Source of the DNA: Subtercola boreus
GTDB lineage: Bacteria > Actinomycetota > Actinomycetes > Actinomycetales > Microbacteriaceae
Reading direction: 5' to 3'
Length of the DNA stretch: 64,000 nt
Assembly (NCBI RefSeq): GCF_003399635.1
Contig: NZ_NBXB01000011.1
Span: 62,001 to 126,000 of the forward strand
Shown: positions 9,127 to 17,982 of the stretch, in pieces
How positions within the stretch are numbered: position 1 is the stretch's first letter
How the letters are laid out: every line of letters starts with the position of its first letter
Position numbers and translations under genes: made by a program
The notes under the pieces: generated by a model
What the model saw: only the letters and a program-made list of their open reading frames with translations
Database searches by the model: none
What the model was told of the DNA's origin: nothing

Positions 9127-11388
9127 TCAGAGCTGTCGCCAGCCGGCACCGAGCCAGATCAGCTGCATGACCTTGCCGGGCGTCAGTGTGACGTCGGCGC
9201 CCGTGAGGGTGATCGTGTTGTAGCCAGAGACCCCGTTCTTCACGATGAGGTTCTTGCCGATCGTCGAGAGGTTTACGAGCACGAGCTGTTGGCCGAGATA
9301 GCGGCCGTTCCGCAGTTTGAAGAGCGTCGATTGGAACTCCACGGCGAACGAGATCACGATCGTCTGGTCGGGCGCGCGGGTGAAGGCGCCCGAGACGTAG
9401 TTCGCCCCGTTCGGTTCGTTCGTCGTCGTGCTCGTGTTCCAGAGGTAGTGGCCGCTGCTGTAGCCCTTCGACTCGTCTGTCGAATGCCAGCCGATCGTCG
9501 TCGTGCCGTCGAACCCGGTCGGGTTGAAGACGGGCCCCGCGTTGATCGGGCCGGGCGCGTAGTCCATCAACAGGTCGGGTATCACTGCCTTGCAGAGCGC
9601 CGTGGTGTTGGCGGCCCGGATGAAGTAGGCCAGGCGGTTCGCTGTCGCTGTCGATCCGGCCACGAGCGACACGCCCTGCGCCCGGAGAATGCAGCCGTTG
9701 CTCAGCGTGATCGGGATCAGCCTGGCTCCGGAGGTGTTCCTCCGAAAGTCGAAGAAGAGCCCCTGCACCGTCACGTCGCTGGCGTTGGCGATCAGGACGG
9801 CTCCGTCGTCGCTCACGGCGGGAGGCGCCCGGAACGTGATGGCGGTCATCTCCAACGTCACGAACTTCGCATAGAGCAGTTGCCCGCAGCCGTCTGTCTG
9901 CACATTCCGGATCGTGGTTCCGCGGGTCTCGGCTTTGTTCATCGTCGCGTTGATCGCTGTGCTCTTTATATTGCGGAGGGTCAGCCCATCCACAACATGC
10001 CCCCAGCTGTCGGTGACGGAGTCCTCTGTGTAGATCAGGATGCCGTCGTTGGTGCCCACGGCCTCGCCCGAGGTGACCCGGTGCTTTCTGCCCCGAAGAC
10101 CGAAGCCCGCCGGCCCCGAGCCCGTCGCTGTGCAGTTCAGGAACTCCACCCCCTGCGAGGCCGAGTGCGTGTCCCACGTGATTCCCGAGGTGCCGTGACC
10201 GTGCGAATCGTGGATCTTGGTCTTGTAGGTGCGCCCGTACGCACCGACGTCGGTCGCACCGACGGCGACTCTCGCAGTGTCGTCTGTGTAGGCGTGCCGC
10301 ACGTTCCGCATGATCGTGTTCGAAATGAACCCGAACGAACACGAGTTGTCGAGCACGCCGTAGCCGAGCCGGTTGGCATCGGGGTTGTTGGGCGCGTAGT
10401 CGAGCGTGCAGCCGTCGACCTGGTAGCCGTAGCAGCCCATCAGCTGGATGTGCTGGTTGGTGGCCAGAGAGACCTCGAGACCCGTGATGGTGGGCCTCAC
10501 CATGTCCTTGAAGAGAACGGCCGTGGTGACCCAGGTGGTCAGTTTGCTGGCGTCGACGGTGATCCGGCCGCCGATGACGTGGCACGTGACCGGGTTCAGC
10601 AGGGACACCCTGAGGTTCTTCGAAAAGGTGTCGATGAGCTCTTCGCAGAGGGTGGTGATGGTCGTTCCGGATACGGACTCGACGACCAGGAACTGGCCCA
10701 CCCGTGACTCGAGGCCGCCGCTGCCCGGGCGGGCGCCCGCGATGAGGTCGTCGGCGATGAGCTTGATCACATCGCCCTTCTGGTATGGCGCGGTTCCCGA
10801 TCCGAGCACGACCTGCACCGTCCGCAATTCGCGGCCATCGATCGTCACGGTACCCGTCGTCGCGGAGGCGACCGGGTAGGTCGTGCCCCAGGAACCGCGG
10901 AAGTCGATGGCTCCCTCGGGCGGCGTCCCGTCGGGCTTCGCCACCAGCTGCAGCACGGCTGTCGTCAGGTCGAGGGTGATGGACTTGTTCCTGAGGTCGA
11001 GTCGGGTGTCCAGGAGGTAGGTGCCCGACGGCACGACCACCGTGGCCCCGTCGGGCGCGGCGTTGATCGCGCGCTTCAGGCCGAGGGAGCTGGAGGTCTT
11101 GCCCGTCGGATCGATGCCGACGAAGTTGTCGGGTGTGGCCAGCACGACGTGGTTGCGGAGCCGCGCCTCCGACGCGGCTCCGACGCTGTCCGCGGTGAGC
11201 GTGACGGCTCCGGTCAGCCCGTTGACGCTCGTCACGGTCGTCGCGGCTTCGGCGGTGGTCGACGGTGTGAGGACGGATCCGGCCGCTCCCGCCAGTCCGA
11301 GGCCACCCAGCGTCAGGATGGCGCGCCGTGATCGTGCGACGGTCACGTCGCCGGTAGTGCCTGATTCGTCTGTTCGGCGCATCTGCAT
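9127..11388 (-). CDS. Tat-exported right-handed beta-helix protein (pectate-lyase-like fold)
   Basis: Large secreted protein of 753 aa. The N-terminus carries a twin-arginine signal (ARSRRAILTLGG at about residues 19-30, then a hydrophobic run and Ala-rich cleavage region near residue 48). The mature part begins with a collagen-like/structural linker (VNGLTGAVTLTADSVGAAS) common on phage-tail-like and surface proteins, then VGIDPTGKTSSSLGLKRAINAAPDGATVVVPSGTY, the start of the pectate-lyase-3/GH28-like beta-helix, followed by many short I/V-rich turns. The C-terminal ~130 residues look like a jelly-roll cap. It may be a lyase or depolymerase acting on the locus's own uronic-acid polymer; no catalytic residue can be assigned from sequence alone. 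Confidence 0.78.
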   Translation of the reverse strand: MQMRRTDESGTTGDVTVARSRRAILTLGGLGLAGAAGSVLTPSTTAEAATTVTSVNGLTGAVTLTADSVGAASEARLRNHVVLATPDNFVGIDPTGKTSSSLGLKRAINAAPDGATVVVPSGTYLLDTRLDLRNKSITLDLTTAVLQLVAKPDGTPPEGAIDFRGSWGTTYPVASATTGTVTIDGRELRTVQVVLGSGTAPYQKGDVIKLIADDLIAGARPGSGGLESRVGQFLVVESVSGTTITTLCEELIDTFSKNLRVSLLNPVTCHVIGGRITVDASKLTTWVTTAVLFKDMVRPTITGLEVSLATNQHIQLMGCYGYQVDGCTLDYAPNNPDANRLGYGVLDNSCSFGFISNTIMRNVRHAYTDDTARVAVGATDVGAYGRTYKTKIHDSHGHGTSGITWDTHSASQGVEFLNCTATGSGPAGFGLRGRKHRVTSGEAVGTNDGILIYTEDSVTDSWGHVVDGLTLRNIKSTAINATMNKAETRGTTIRNVQTDGCGQLLYAKFVTLEMTAITFRAPPAVSDDGAVLIANASDVTVQGLFFDFRRNTSGARLIPITLSNGCILRAQGVSLVAGSTATANRLAYFIRAANTTALCKAVIPDLLMDYAPGPINAGPVFNPTGFDGTTTIGWHSTDESKGYSSGHYLWNTSTTTNEPNGANYVSGAFTRAPDQTIVISFAVEFQSTLFKLRNGRYLGQQLVLVNLSTIGKNLIVKNGVSGYNTITLTGADVTLTPGKVMQLIWLGAGWRQL

Positions 11389-11463
11389 ACGGCGTCGGTC
11401 TGGTGAAGAGCGTGACGCCGCCCCCTTATGGGGGATAGCATACGCGGGAATGCGACAGGCCTT

Positions 11464-12558
11464 CTACCTGACTGACCCCAATGCTGCAACGAGGGCCGCC
11501 CCGCTGTACTCGGGCGAGAAATGGTGGAGCCAGTCGGTGAGCTCGACGGGCACCGGCACCGCGGCGGCCAGCTGCACCCCGTCGGCCAGATCGGAGACGC
11601 TCTGGCCGATGCAGAGCATCCCGGTGATGCCCGGCACGATCGCATCGGCCAGGCCCAGCGCCTTCGAGGAGGCGACGCTCGGGATGCCGACGGCAGCAGC
11701 TTCCACGAAGACGTTCCCGAAGCCCTCTGAGACCGACGGGAGCAGCACGACCGCATCGTCGGCGGCGCTGTCGTACCACGTCTCGACCCAGCCGTGCAGC
11801 ACGAGCGGGATGCCCAGCTCCTCGGCCCGTTTCGAGATCGCGTCCCGCAGGGGACCATCACCGAAGTACTCTACGGCCACCGCGATGCCGCGCCTCCGCA
11901 GCTCGTCGGCGACCAGCAGAACGACCTCAGGCCTCTTCTGGTCGACGATCCTGGCCGGCACGGCGAGCGTCAGGCGTTTCGACCGGTCCAGCATCCCTCG
12001 TGATTCGCGAAGCGCCCGGCTCTTGTCGAGGTCGAGCTTTCCCGCGGCCGGGTTCGGAACCACGAAGACCCGGTCCGGATCCAGGCCGTAGCCGGCGATC
12101 GCCTCGGCGGCGACGGGATGGGAGATCGCGATGTAGCCGTCCGCACGGCGGTACAGATGCTTGGCCAGGAAGAGCTCCCGGCGGTACGACGCGCTGAGTG
12201 TGGTCCGGAGACCCGACTCGATGTTGCGCCCGCTGATCATCACGCGGGGCTTCTGGCGGAGAGTTGCCACCGCCAGCAGCGCGAGGATGTTCCAGTGCGG
12301 CATCAGGGAGATGATGGTGTCGAATCGCTCGCGCTCGATCAGGGAGCGGAACGCTGTGACGCGGGAGGGAAATGACCCGCTCGTGAGGCGCTCGACCCGA
12401 TACGGCGTCGTCTCCGCACCCGTGGCGGCGGACTGGTGCGTGGTGACGACGGTCACGTCACAGTCGTGGTCGGTGAGGTAGGCCGCCCACTGGGTTGCAA
12501 CGAACTCGGCCCCACCGCCGTGCAGCCGGGGAATGAGAATGGCGATCTTCGTGGGCAC
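11464..12558 (-). CDS. Glycosyltransferase family 4
   Basis: GT-B glycosyltransferase of 364 aa for EPS assembly. It starts KIAILIPRLHGGGAE, the typical GT4 acceptor-side loop, has ISGRNIESG and, in the C-terminal half, AVPARIVDQKRPEVVL and the donor-binding stretch LLPSVSEGFGNVFVEAAAVGIPSVAS with the E-x7-E pattern (SEGFGNVFVEA). GTG start at 12558 is preceded by GGAG. It lies 16 bases after the acyltransferase gene that ends at 12575 on the same strand, in the run 15338 to 11464. Sugar specificity unknown. Confidence 0.9.
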   Translation of the reverse strand: MPTKIAILIPRLHGGGAEFVATQWAAYLTDHDCDVTVVTTHQSAATGAETTPYRVERLTSGSFPSRVTAFRSLIERERFDTIISLMPHWNILALLAVATLRQKPRVMISGRNIESGLRTTLSASYRRELFLAKHLYRRADGYIAISHPVAAEAIAGYGLDPDRVFVVPNPAAGKLDLDKSRALRESRGMLDRSKRLTLAVPARIVDQKRPEVVLLVADELRRRGIAVAVEYFGDGPLRDAISKRAEELGIPLVLHGWVETWYDSAADDAVVLLPSVSEGFGNVFVEAAAVGIPSVASSKALGLADAIVPGITGMLCIGQSVSDLADGVQLAAAVPVPVELTDWLHHFSPEYSGAALVAALGSVR

Positions 12559-12574
12559 GTGGCTCTCCAGGTGT

Positions 12575-13171
12575 TCAGCTGCTGTAGGGCGGGAACCATT
12601 CGGGCATCGACGACGCCGATCCCCGTTCGGCGATGACTTTCGCGGGCGCTCCGGCCACGGTCACGCTGCTCGGCACGTCCTCGGTCACGACGGCATTGGC
12701 GCCGACGACCACCGAATCACCGACCGTGATGGCGCCGAACAGAACCGCTCCCGGACCGATGTAGACGTGGCTGCCGAGCTCGGGAACACCGCCCCGGTTC
12801 ACCCCGATGTTCGTGCCGGAGTGGATGCGGCACCACGCCCCGACGCGGGCCCTGTCATTGACGACGATGCTGCCGAAATGGGCGATGGAGAGCCCGGGGC
12901 CGAAGACGCCTGGGGGGATGCTGATGCCCGTGTGCACGCTCAGTCTGGCCAGCCGCACCCGTTGGATCGAGTATCTGATCTTTCCTACGATCCCCGGCAG
13001 GGTGCGCAGGTATTCGGTGCGACGGAGTACCCGTTGGTAGTGCAGTTCCGGGTACTGGGGCACCAGGTAGAAGCGCCAGCGGTTCAGCCCGTGCGCCCGC
13101 AGGTCCCATTCGAGGAACCGGAGATAGTCCTGCCGTGACCGGATGGCGTTAGGCAGCTCGCTCTGCGACAC
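12575..13171 (-). CDS. Serine-acetyltransferase-like hexapeptide acyltransferase
   Basis: Left-handed beta-helix acetyltransferase of 198 aa. A helical N-terminal ~90 residues is followed by the CysE-type repeat region (IHSGTNIGVNRGGVPELGSHVYIGPGAVLFG in two blocks, then VVVGANAVVTEDVP and GAPAKVI). Proteins of this group in EPS loci O-acetylate sugars rather than serine. GTG 13171 is the first start after the epimerase stop codon (9 bases downstream); longer in-frame starts lie inside the epimerase and no strong ribosome site marks either. Confidence 0.82.
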   Translation of the reverse strand: MSQSELPNAIRSRQDYLRFLEWDLRAHGLNRWRFYLVPQYPELHYQRVLRRTEYLRTLPGIVGKIRYSIQRVRLARLSVHTGISIPPGVFGPGLSIAHFGSIVVNDRARVGAWCRIHSGTNIGVNRGGVPELGSHVYIGPGAVLFGAITVGDSVVVGANAVVTEDVPSSVTVAGAPAKVIAERGSASSMPEWFPPYSS

Positions 13172-13179
13172 GGTGAGCG

Positions 13180-14136
13180 TCAGAGCACCGGAGCCGCGAA
13201 CGCGACCCGGGCCCACTCGTACTGGCGACGAAGTCCCTCTTCGAGGGGGACGGATGCCTTCCAGCCCAGCACCTCTTCGATGCTGTCCGTGCTGCCGCCG
13301 GTTCGGAACACGTCTCCGGCCACTCCGTCGATGTACTTCACATCGAGCGGCTTCTCGCTGATGGTTCCGAGAAGCGCGAGCACATTGTTCACGGAGATGT
13401 TGCTGCCACCCGCGACATTGAAGACGGATCCCTTCGGGGAGTCGACCAGTGCGGCCTTGACGTTCGCTTCGACGATGTCGTCGACGAAGGTGAAGTCCCT
13501 GATCTGCTCGCCGGTACCGAAGATCGTGATCTGCTCACCGCGCACGGCCGCCCGCACGAAGCGGGTGAAGGCCATGTCGGTGCGCTGCCGCGGACCGTAG
13601 ACGGTGAAGTAGCGAAGCGACACCGTCGGAATGCCGAAGTTCTCCGCGTAGAGCGAGCAGAGGTGCTCCGCGGCGAGCTTCGTGACACCGTACGGGCTCA
13701 TCGGCCGCGGCCGGTCCATCTCCAGCGTGGGGTAGCGCTCGGCGTTGCCGTAGACGGAGGAGGAGGAGGCGTAGACGAAACGCTTCAGCCCGCCGTTCTT
13801 CCGCGCCGCTTCGAGCAGTTTCTGGGTGGCCTCGATGTTGGCCGAGAGGTAGATCGAGAAGTCCGACCCCCACGATTTCCGTACCCCCGGCTGCCCGGCC
13901 TGGTGGAAGACGACGTCGATGCCCTCAAGGAGGTGATCGAGGTCGGCCACATTCAGGTCTTCCTCGATGAACGTGAAGCCGGGCGACTCCAGGGACTCGA
14001 GGTTCGCGCGCTTGATCTCGATCTCGTAGTAGTCCGAGAGGCAGTCGATGCCGACGACCTCGTGGCCCTCGGCGAGGAGCCGCTTTGCGAGGGTGCTTCC
14101 GACGAATCCGGCAACACCGGTGATGAACATCCTCAT
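13180..14136 (-). CDS. NAD-dependent UDP-sugar epimerase (UDP-glucuronate 4-epimerase-like)
   Basis: Short-chain dehydrogenase fold, 318 aa. Rossmann motif GVAGFVGS at residues 7-14, active-site Ser in YASSSSVYGNA and catalytic YxxxK in SPYGVTKLAAEHL. The DYY after the cofactor strand (CLSDYYEIEIKRANL) is typical of UDP-glucuronate 4-epimerases, which fits ugd in the same locus: together they would give UDP-galacturonate. UDP-glucose 4-epimerase or a 4,6-dehydratase-related role are alternatives. The ATG overlaps the stop of the upstream glycosyltransferase by ATGA. Confidence 0.85.
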   Translation of the reverse strand: MRMFITGVAGFVGSTLAKRLLAEGHEVVGIDCLSDYYEIEIKRANLESLESPGFTFIEEDLNVADLDHLLEGIDVVFHQAGQPGVRKSWGSDFSIYLSANIEATQKLLEAARKNGGLKRFVYASSSSVYGNAERYPTLEMDRPRPMSPYGVTKLAAEHLCSLYAENFGIPTVSLRYFTVYGPRQRTDMAFTRFVRAAVRGEQITIFGTGEQIRDFTFVDDIVEANVKAALVDSPKGSVFNVAGGSNISVNNVLALLGTISEKPLDVKYIDGVAGDVFRTGGSTDSIEEVLGWKASVPLEEGLRRQYEWARVAFAAPVL

Positions 14137-15338
14137 AGAGCATTCTCCTTGTCGAGAGTCGTCGAGCTGGTCGCCTTGCTGAAGAAGGTCTTCGCGATCA
14201 GGGTCGGGGCATCCTTGCCGGCCACGGCCGCGATAACGGTGTCGCGGTCGAGCCCGGCAGCGGCGATCACCTTCTCGGCGATCTGTAAAGGATCCCGTCC
14301 CGTGGTGAAGCCCGTGACACCGTCCTTGACCAGCGCCCCTGTGTCGCTGCCGTCTGTGACGACGGCCGGCAGGCCCGAGGCCATCGCCTCGACGAGCACG
14401 CGCGGGTAGCCTTCGTACCCGGCATGGGAGGTCATCAGGAAGAGCCCAGCGTGCGAGAGACGCTCGGCGACGTCATCGGGCGCCACCCGGCCGACCAGGG
14501 TGACCCGTTCGGCGACCTCGGCCGGAAGCGCGGCGATCACCGCCGTCACGTCGGCTTCGAGCGTTCCGGAACCCAGCAGGTCGAGGCGCCATGGCTCGTC
14601 CGGGTCGCGTTCGGCCAGGGCGGCCAGCACTCCGACAGCGAGGGCCGGGTCTTTGGGGACTTCGAGCCGGCCGACCCAGAGCAGGGTCTTCTCGTTCTCG
14701 TGGGTGCCGTTCTTCCTGATCAGCGCGGGGTCGTACCAGGTCGGGGAGAATACGGTGCGCGGGTTCCAGCGGTGCACGACCGCGGCGTACTCCTCGTTGA
14801 AGACGATCACCTTCGAAGCGTTCCGCACGACGGACTGCTCGAACTTCTTGTGGGCGGTGCCGAGAAAACGCCAGAACGAATCCGAGGTGCCGCCCGTCAA
14901 GCCGTCCTCTTGGGTGTGCACGCAGTAGGTCTGCGGGCCAGGCAGCAGCGAGCGCAGAACAAGGGCCGAATCCATCCGGTGCACCTGCACCATGTCCCGC
15001 TTCGGCAGGCGCCTGCGGTGACGGATGATCCCGGCGATGAGACGTACGGAGTGCGGGATCCGGCGGGCCTGGTCGGCGGGATCGAGCGAGACCACCGGAA
15101 GGAACCAGAACTCCTGCTCGCCGACCCGGTGACGTTCCCAGCGGCCGTTCTGCCGGCCGGCCGGCCCGTGGCCGGTGTCCACGCCGACGATGGCGACGAT
15201 CTCGCCGACGGGGAGATACCGGCAGATCCCGCGGAGGCAGGTGTCGATGCCGCCGGGGGACGGGCGGGCGGGGTCGAACTGGTGCACGATCACCCGGTCG
15301 ACGCGGGCGGGAGGTGCTGCGAAGTCTTGGAATGCCAT
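14133..15338 (-). CDS. Glycosyltransferase family 4
   Basis: EPS glycosyltransferase of 401 aa, GT-B fold. N-terminal VIVHQFDPARPSPGGIDTCLRG is the acceptor-side glycine loop; the donor side has LLWVGRLEVPKDPALAVGVL and the E-x7-E region HAGYEGYPRVLVEAMASGLPAVVTD. ATG 15338 is preceded by TAGGAGCTCAGAGCC, a good ribosome site. It begins 13 bases after the end of the Alg13/14-type transferase gene and overlaps the epimerase start by 4 bases, so these four genes form one minus-strand operon. Confidence 0.92.
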   Translation of the reverse strand: MAFQDFAAPPARVDRVIVHQFDPARPSPGGIDTCLRGICRYLPVGEIVAIVGVDTGHGPAGRQNGRWERHRVGEQEFWFLPVVSLDPADQARRIPHSVRLIAGIIRHRRRLPKRDMVQVHRMDSALVLRSLLPGPQTYCVHTQEDGLTGGTSDSFWRFLGTAHKKFEQSVVRNASKVIVFNEEYAAVVHRWNPRTVFSPTWYDPALIRKNGTHENEKTLLWVGRLEVPKDPALAVGVLAALAERDPDEPWRLDLLGSGTLEADVTAVIAALPAEVAERVTLVGRVAPDDVAERLSHAGLFLMTSHAGYEGYPRVLVEAMASGLPAVVTDGSDTGALVKDGVTGFTTGRDPLQIAEKVIAAAGLDRDTVIAAVAGKDAPTLIAKTFFSKATSSTTLDKENAL

Positions 15339-15350
15339 GGCTCTGAGCTC

Positions 15351-16313
15351 CTACGGTCTGGATGGGGTCGTCGGTGAGACGCCGATAGTCGAGGCGGTTT
15401 CGAAGTTCTGTTCGTTCGAGCCCGAGAAGTCGAGGAGCCGGGCGAGCCCCCTGTCGGCCATTTCGACCGCGATCTGCGACTGGTGGTCGTCGACATGCTC
15501 CCCGTGCCGGGAGGAGCGCACAGCGAGAACGGGGAGTTTGCCGAGTTCGAGCATCTGCAGCAGAGATCCCACGCCGGCGTGGGAGACGACGACGTCGGCC
15601 TCGGAGGCCAACTGGGTCAGTTCGTGGAAGCCGAGCTCCGAATGGACATCGCCCGGGAGGTCGTCCCGCGTGGTCGCACCCAGTTGCCAGACCACGTCGT
15701 CTCCGGCGCGGAGGGAACGGAGGACAGCATCCACGGCACGGTCGAACCGGTACGGACGGATGGTTCCCAGTGTCACGAGGATCTTGCGACCGCCGTCCTG
15801 GCTCGTGCGGGTCTCGTGCGGTTCCCAGCCGTCGACGATGGAACCCTGGAAGGGCCACGACGTGGTGGCCCACGATTCGTACTGGCTGAGGGTGCGCACC
15901 CGGGGCGCCGCCCGCATGATGCGTCCGGTTGCAGACGGCCCTGTCGCCCGCGCCAGGCTCTCCACGAAGAAGGCCGGAGTTCCCCGCAGCGCGACATAGG
16001 GGAGAGCGAACGCCGCCACCGCGGCCCCGGTGCTGATGCAGGCGTCGAATTTCTCGGTCTTCAGGATCTCCCGCACCCGGCGCCAGGCGACGATGCTGCC
16101 GGCCACATCCCGGGGTGCGACGTAGTCGACGAAGCTCACGCGGCGATCGGCGAGCAGGGATTGGGCCTGGGGGGTGTCGAAGGTCACCCAGAGAGAATCC
16201 TCGTGGGAGGAGATGGCGTCATCGATCTTCAGAACCTCTGACAGATGGCCCCCAGCCGATGTCACCCACAGAATCTTCGAACGCCTTGGCAACGATTCAA
16301 AAATGCGAGACAT
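15351..16313 (-). CDS. Fused Alg14-Alg13-like glycosyltransferase (EpsE/EpsF, CpsF/CpsG type)
   Basis: UDP-sugar transferase of 320 aa that joins in one chain the two halves found separately in streptococcal CpsF/CpsG and eukaryotic Alg14/Alg13. The first half has KILWVTSAGGHLSEVLK (Alg14 anchor-type start); the second has ILVTLGTIRPYRFDRAV and the donor-binding region ADVVVSHAGVGSLLQMLELGKLPVLAVRSSRHGEHVDDHQ. It usually adds the second sugar of a repeat unit to the lipid-linked first sugar. ATG 16313 is chosen, although the GGAAAGG before it abuts the start; a 39-residue upstream extension is open but unlike the family. It diverges from mqo. Confidence 0.85.
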   Translation of the reverse strand: MSRIFESLPRRSKILWVTSAGGHLSEVLKIDDAISSHEDSLWVTFDTPQAQSLLADRRVSFVDYVAPRDVAGSIVAWRRVREILKTEKFDACISTGAAVAAFALPYVALRGTPAFFVESLARATGPSATGRIMRAAPRVRTLSQYESWATTSWPFQGSIVDGWEPHETRTSQDGGRKILVTLGTIRPYRFDRAVDAVLRSLRAGDDVVWQLGATTRDDLPGDVHSELGFHELTQLASEADVVVSHAGVGSLLQMLELGKLPVLAVRSSRHGEHVDDHQSQIAVEMADRGLARLLDFSGSNEQNFETASTIGVSPTTPSRP

Positions 16314-16439
16314 CCTTTCCCCAGTGCCGCAATCGACAGATTCGTTCCTCGCCACACAATCTACCGTGCCGCACGCGGGAATGATTCGCAGGCGAATGGC
16401 AAGCCTGGCCCGATCGGCCGCCACGGCCATCCGGGGTAT

Positions 16440-16445
16440 TAAGCT
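16440..16445 (+). promoter_or_regulatory. TANNNT -10 element (TAAGCT) for a leaderless mqo transcript
   Basis: TAAGCT ends 6 bases before the GTG start of mqo, so transcription should begin at or beside the start codon. No ribosome site is present, in agreement. Confidence 0.55.
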
Positions 16446-16451
16446 GTATAG

Positions 16452-17933
16452 GTGACTGACTCACCGAAACCTACGGACGTCGTACTGATCGGCGGCGGCA
16501 TCATGAGCGCCACCCTGGGCGCCCTCCTCAAACTGCTCCAGCCCGACTGGTCCATCGCCGTGTACGAGAAGCTCGGCCATGTCGCCCTGGAGAGTTCCAA
16601 TCCGTGGAACAACGCCGGCACCGGCCATGCCGCGCTCTGCGAGCTGAACTACATGCCACAGGCGGCAGACGGATCGGTCGAGACATCGAAGGCCGTCGCG
16701 ATCAACGAACAGTTCCAGGTGAGCCGCCAGCTCTGGTCGTTCCTGGTCACGCAGGGGCTCATCAAAGACCCCGAGACGTTCATCAACGCGACGCCGCACA
16801 TGACGTTCGTGCGCGGCGAGGACAACGTCGACTACCTCCGCCGGCGCTACGAGGCGCTGCTCAGCGAGCCGCTCTTCGCCGGCATCGAGTACAGCGACGA
16901 TCCACAGGTGGTCTACGGCTGGGCGCCGCTGCTCATGCGCGACCGACGAAAAGACGAGCGGGTCGCCGCAACGCGGGTTCCCGCGGGCACCGACGTGGAC
17001 TTCGGTTCCCTCACGCAGCAGTTGTTCGACTACATCACGGCCAATGGTGCGACGCTCAACACCGAGCACCAGGTGACCGGACTGAAGAAGCAGAAGGACG
17101 GCACCTGGAAGGTGGCGGTGCGTCACCTTGTCGGGGGAACCCCGAGCATCGTCAACGCCCGGTTCGTCTTCGTGGGCGCCGGCGGCGGCGCGCTGAACCT
17201 GCTGCAGAAGGCGGGCATCCCCGAGATCAGGGGCTTCGGGGGCTTCCCCATCAGCGGTGAGTTCCTGCGCACAGACAACCCGGCCGTCGTGCGTGAGCAC
17301 CAGGCGAAGGTGTACGGCAAGGCGTCGGTCGGAGCCCCGCCCATGTCGGTTCCCCACCTCGACAAGCGCGTCGTCGACGGCGAGGCCTCCCTGCTGTTCG
17401 GCCCCTACGCCGGGTTCAGCCCGAAGTTCCTCAAGTCGGGCTCCTGGCTCGATCTGCCGCGCTCGATCCGCCTGCACAACCTCGGGCCGATGCTGGCCGT
17501 CGCCCGCGACAACCTCGATCTCATGAAGTACCTGATCGGTGAGGTGTTCGCGAGCCGCGCCAAGAAGATGGAGGCGCTCAGGGAGTTCATGCCGACCGCC
17601 GATCCAAAGGACTGGTACCTGATCACCGCCGGCCAGCGCGTACAGGTGATGAAGAAGGACGCGAAGAAGGGTGGGGTGCTGCAGTTCGGCACCGAGGTCA
17701 TCACCGCCGCCGACGGCAGTATCGCCGGCCTCCTCGGAGCGTCGCCGGGTGCTTCGACAGCTGTGCCGATCATGCTCGACCTGATCGAGCGCTGCTTCCC
17801 CGCCGAGTACGCGGGCTGGGTTCCGCACCTGAAGAAGATGATTCCCTCCCTCGGCACCCTCCTGAACACCGCTCCGGCAAAGGCCGAGAAGGAGATCTCG
17901 GCGACGGCCGAGGTCCTGGGTATCTCCGTCTGA
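16452..17933 (+). CDS. mqo: Malate:quinone oxidoreductase
   Basis: Peripheral membrane FAD enzyme that oxidises malate to oxaloacetate and passes electrons to menaquinone, replacing or backing up NAD malate dehydrogenase in the TCA cycle. The 493-aa length is usual. FAD-binding VVLIGGGIMSATLG is at residues 10-23; family signatures include NPWNNAGTGHAALCELNY, GAGGGALNLLQKAG and the C-terminal LLGASPGASTAVPIMLDL. The GTG start has no ribosome site but sits 6 bases after TAAGCT. It is a core-metabolism gene placed inside the EPS locus, flanked by a glycosyltransferase gene and an unknown gene. Confidence 0.97.
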   Translation: MTDSPKPTDVVLIGGGIMSATLGALLKLLQPDWSIAVYEKLGHVALESSNPWNNAGTGHAALCELNYMPQAADGSVETSKAVAINEQFQVSRQLWSFLVTQGLIKDPETFINATPHMTFVRGEDNVDYLRRRYEALLSEPLFAGIEYSDDPQVVYGWAPLLMRDRRKDERVAATRVPAGTDVDFGSLTQQLFDYITANGATLNTEHQVTGLKKQKDGTWKVAVRHLVGGTPSIVNARFVFVGAGGGALNLLQKAGIPEIRGFGGFPISGEFLRTDNPAVVREHQAKVYGKASVGAPPMSVPHLDKRVVDGEASLLFGPYAGFSPKFLKSGSWLDLPRSIRLHNLGPMLAVARDNLDLMKYLIGEVFASRAKKMEALREFMPTADPKDWYLITAGQRVQVMKKDAKKGGVLQFGTEVITAADGSIAGLLGASPGASTAVPIMLDLIERCFPAEYAGWVPHLKKMIPSLGTLLNTAPAKAEKEISATAEVLGISV

Positions 17934-17982
17934 CGACAGATTCCCGTCTGACCCAGTGTCCCCGTCTGGCGACACCCGCACC

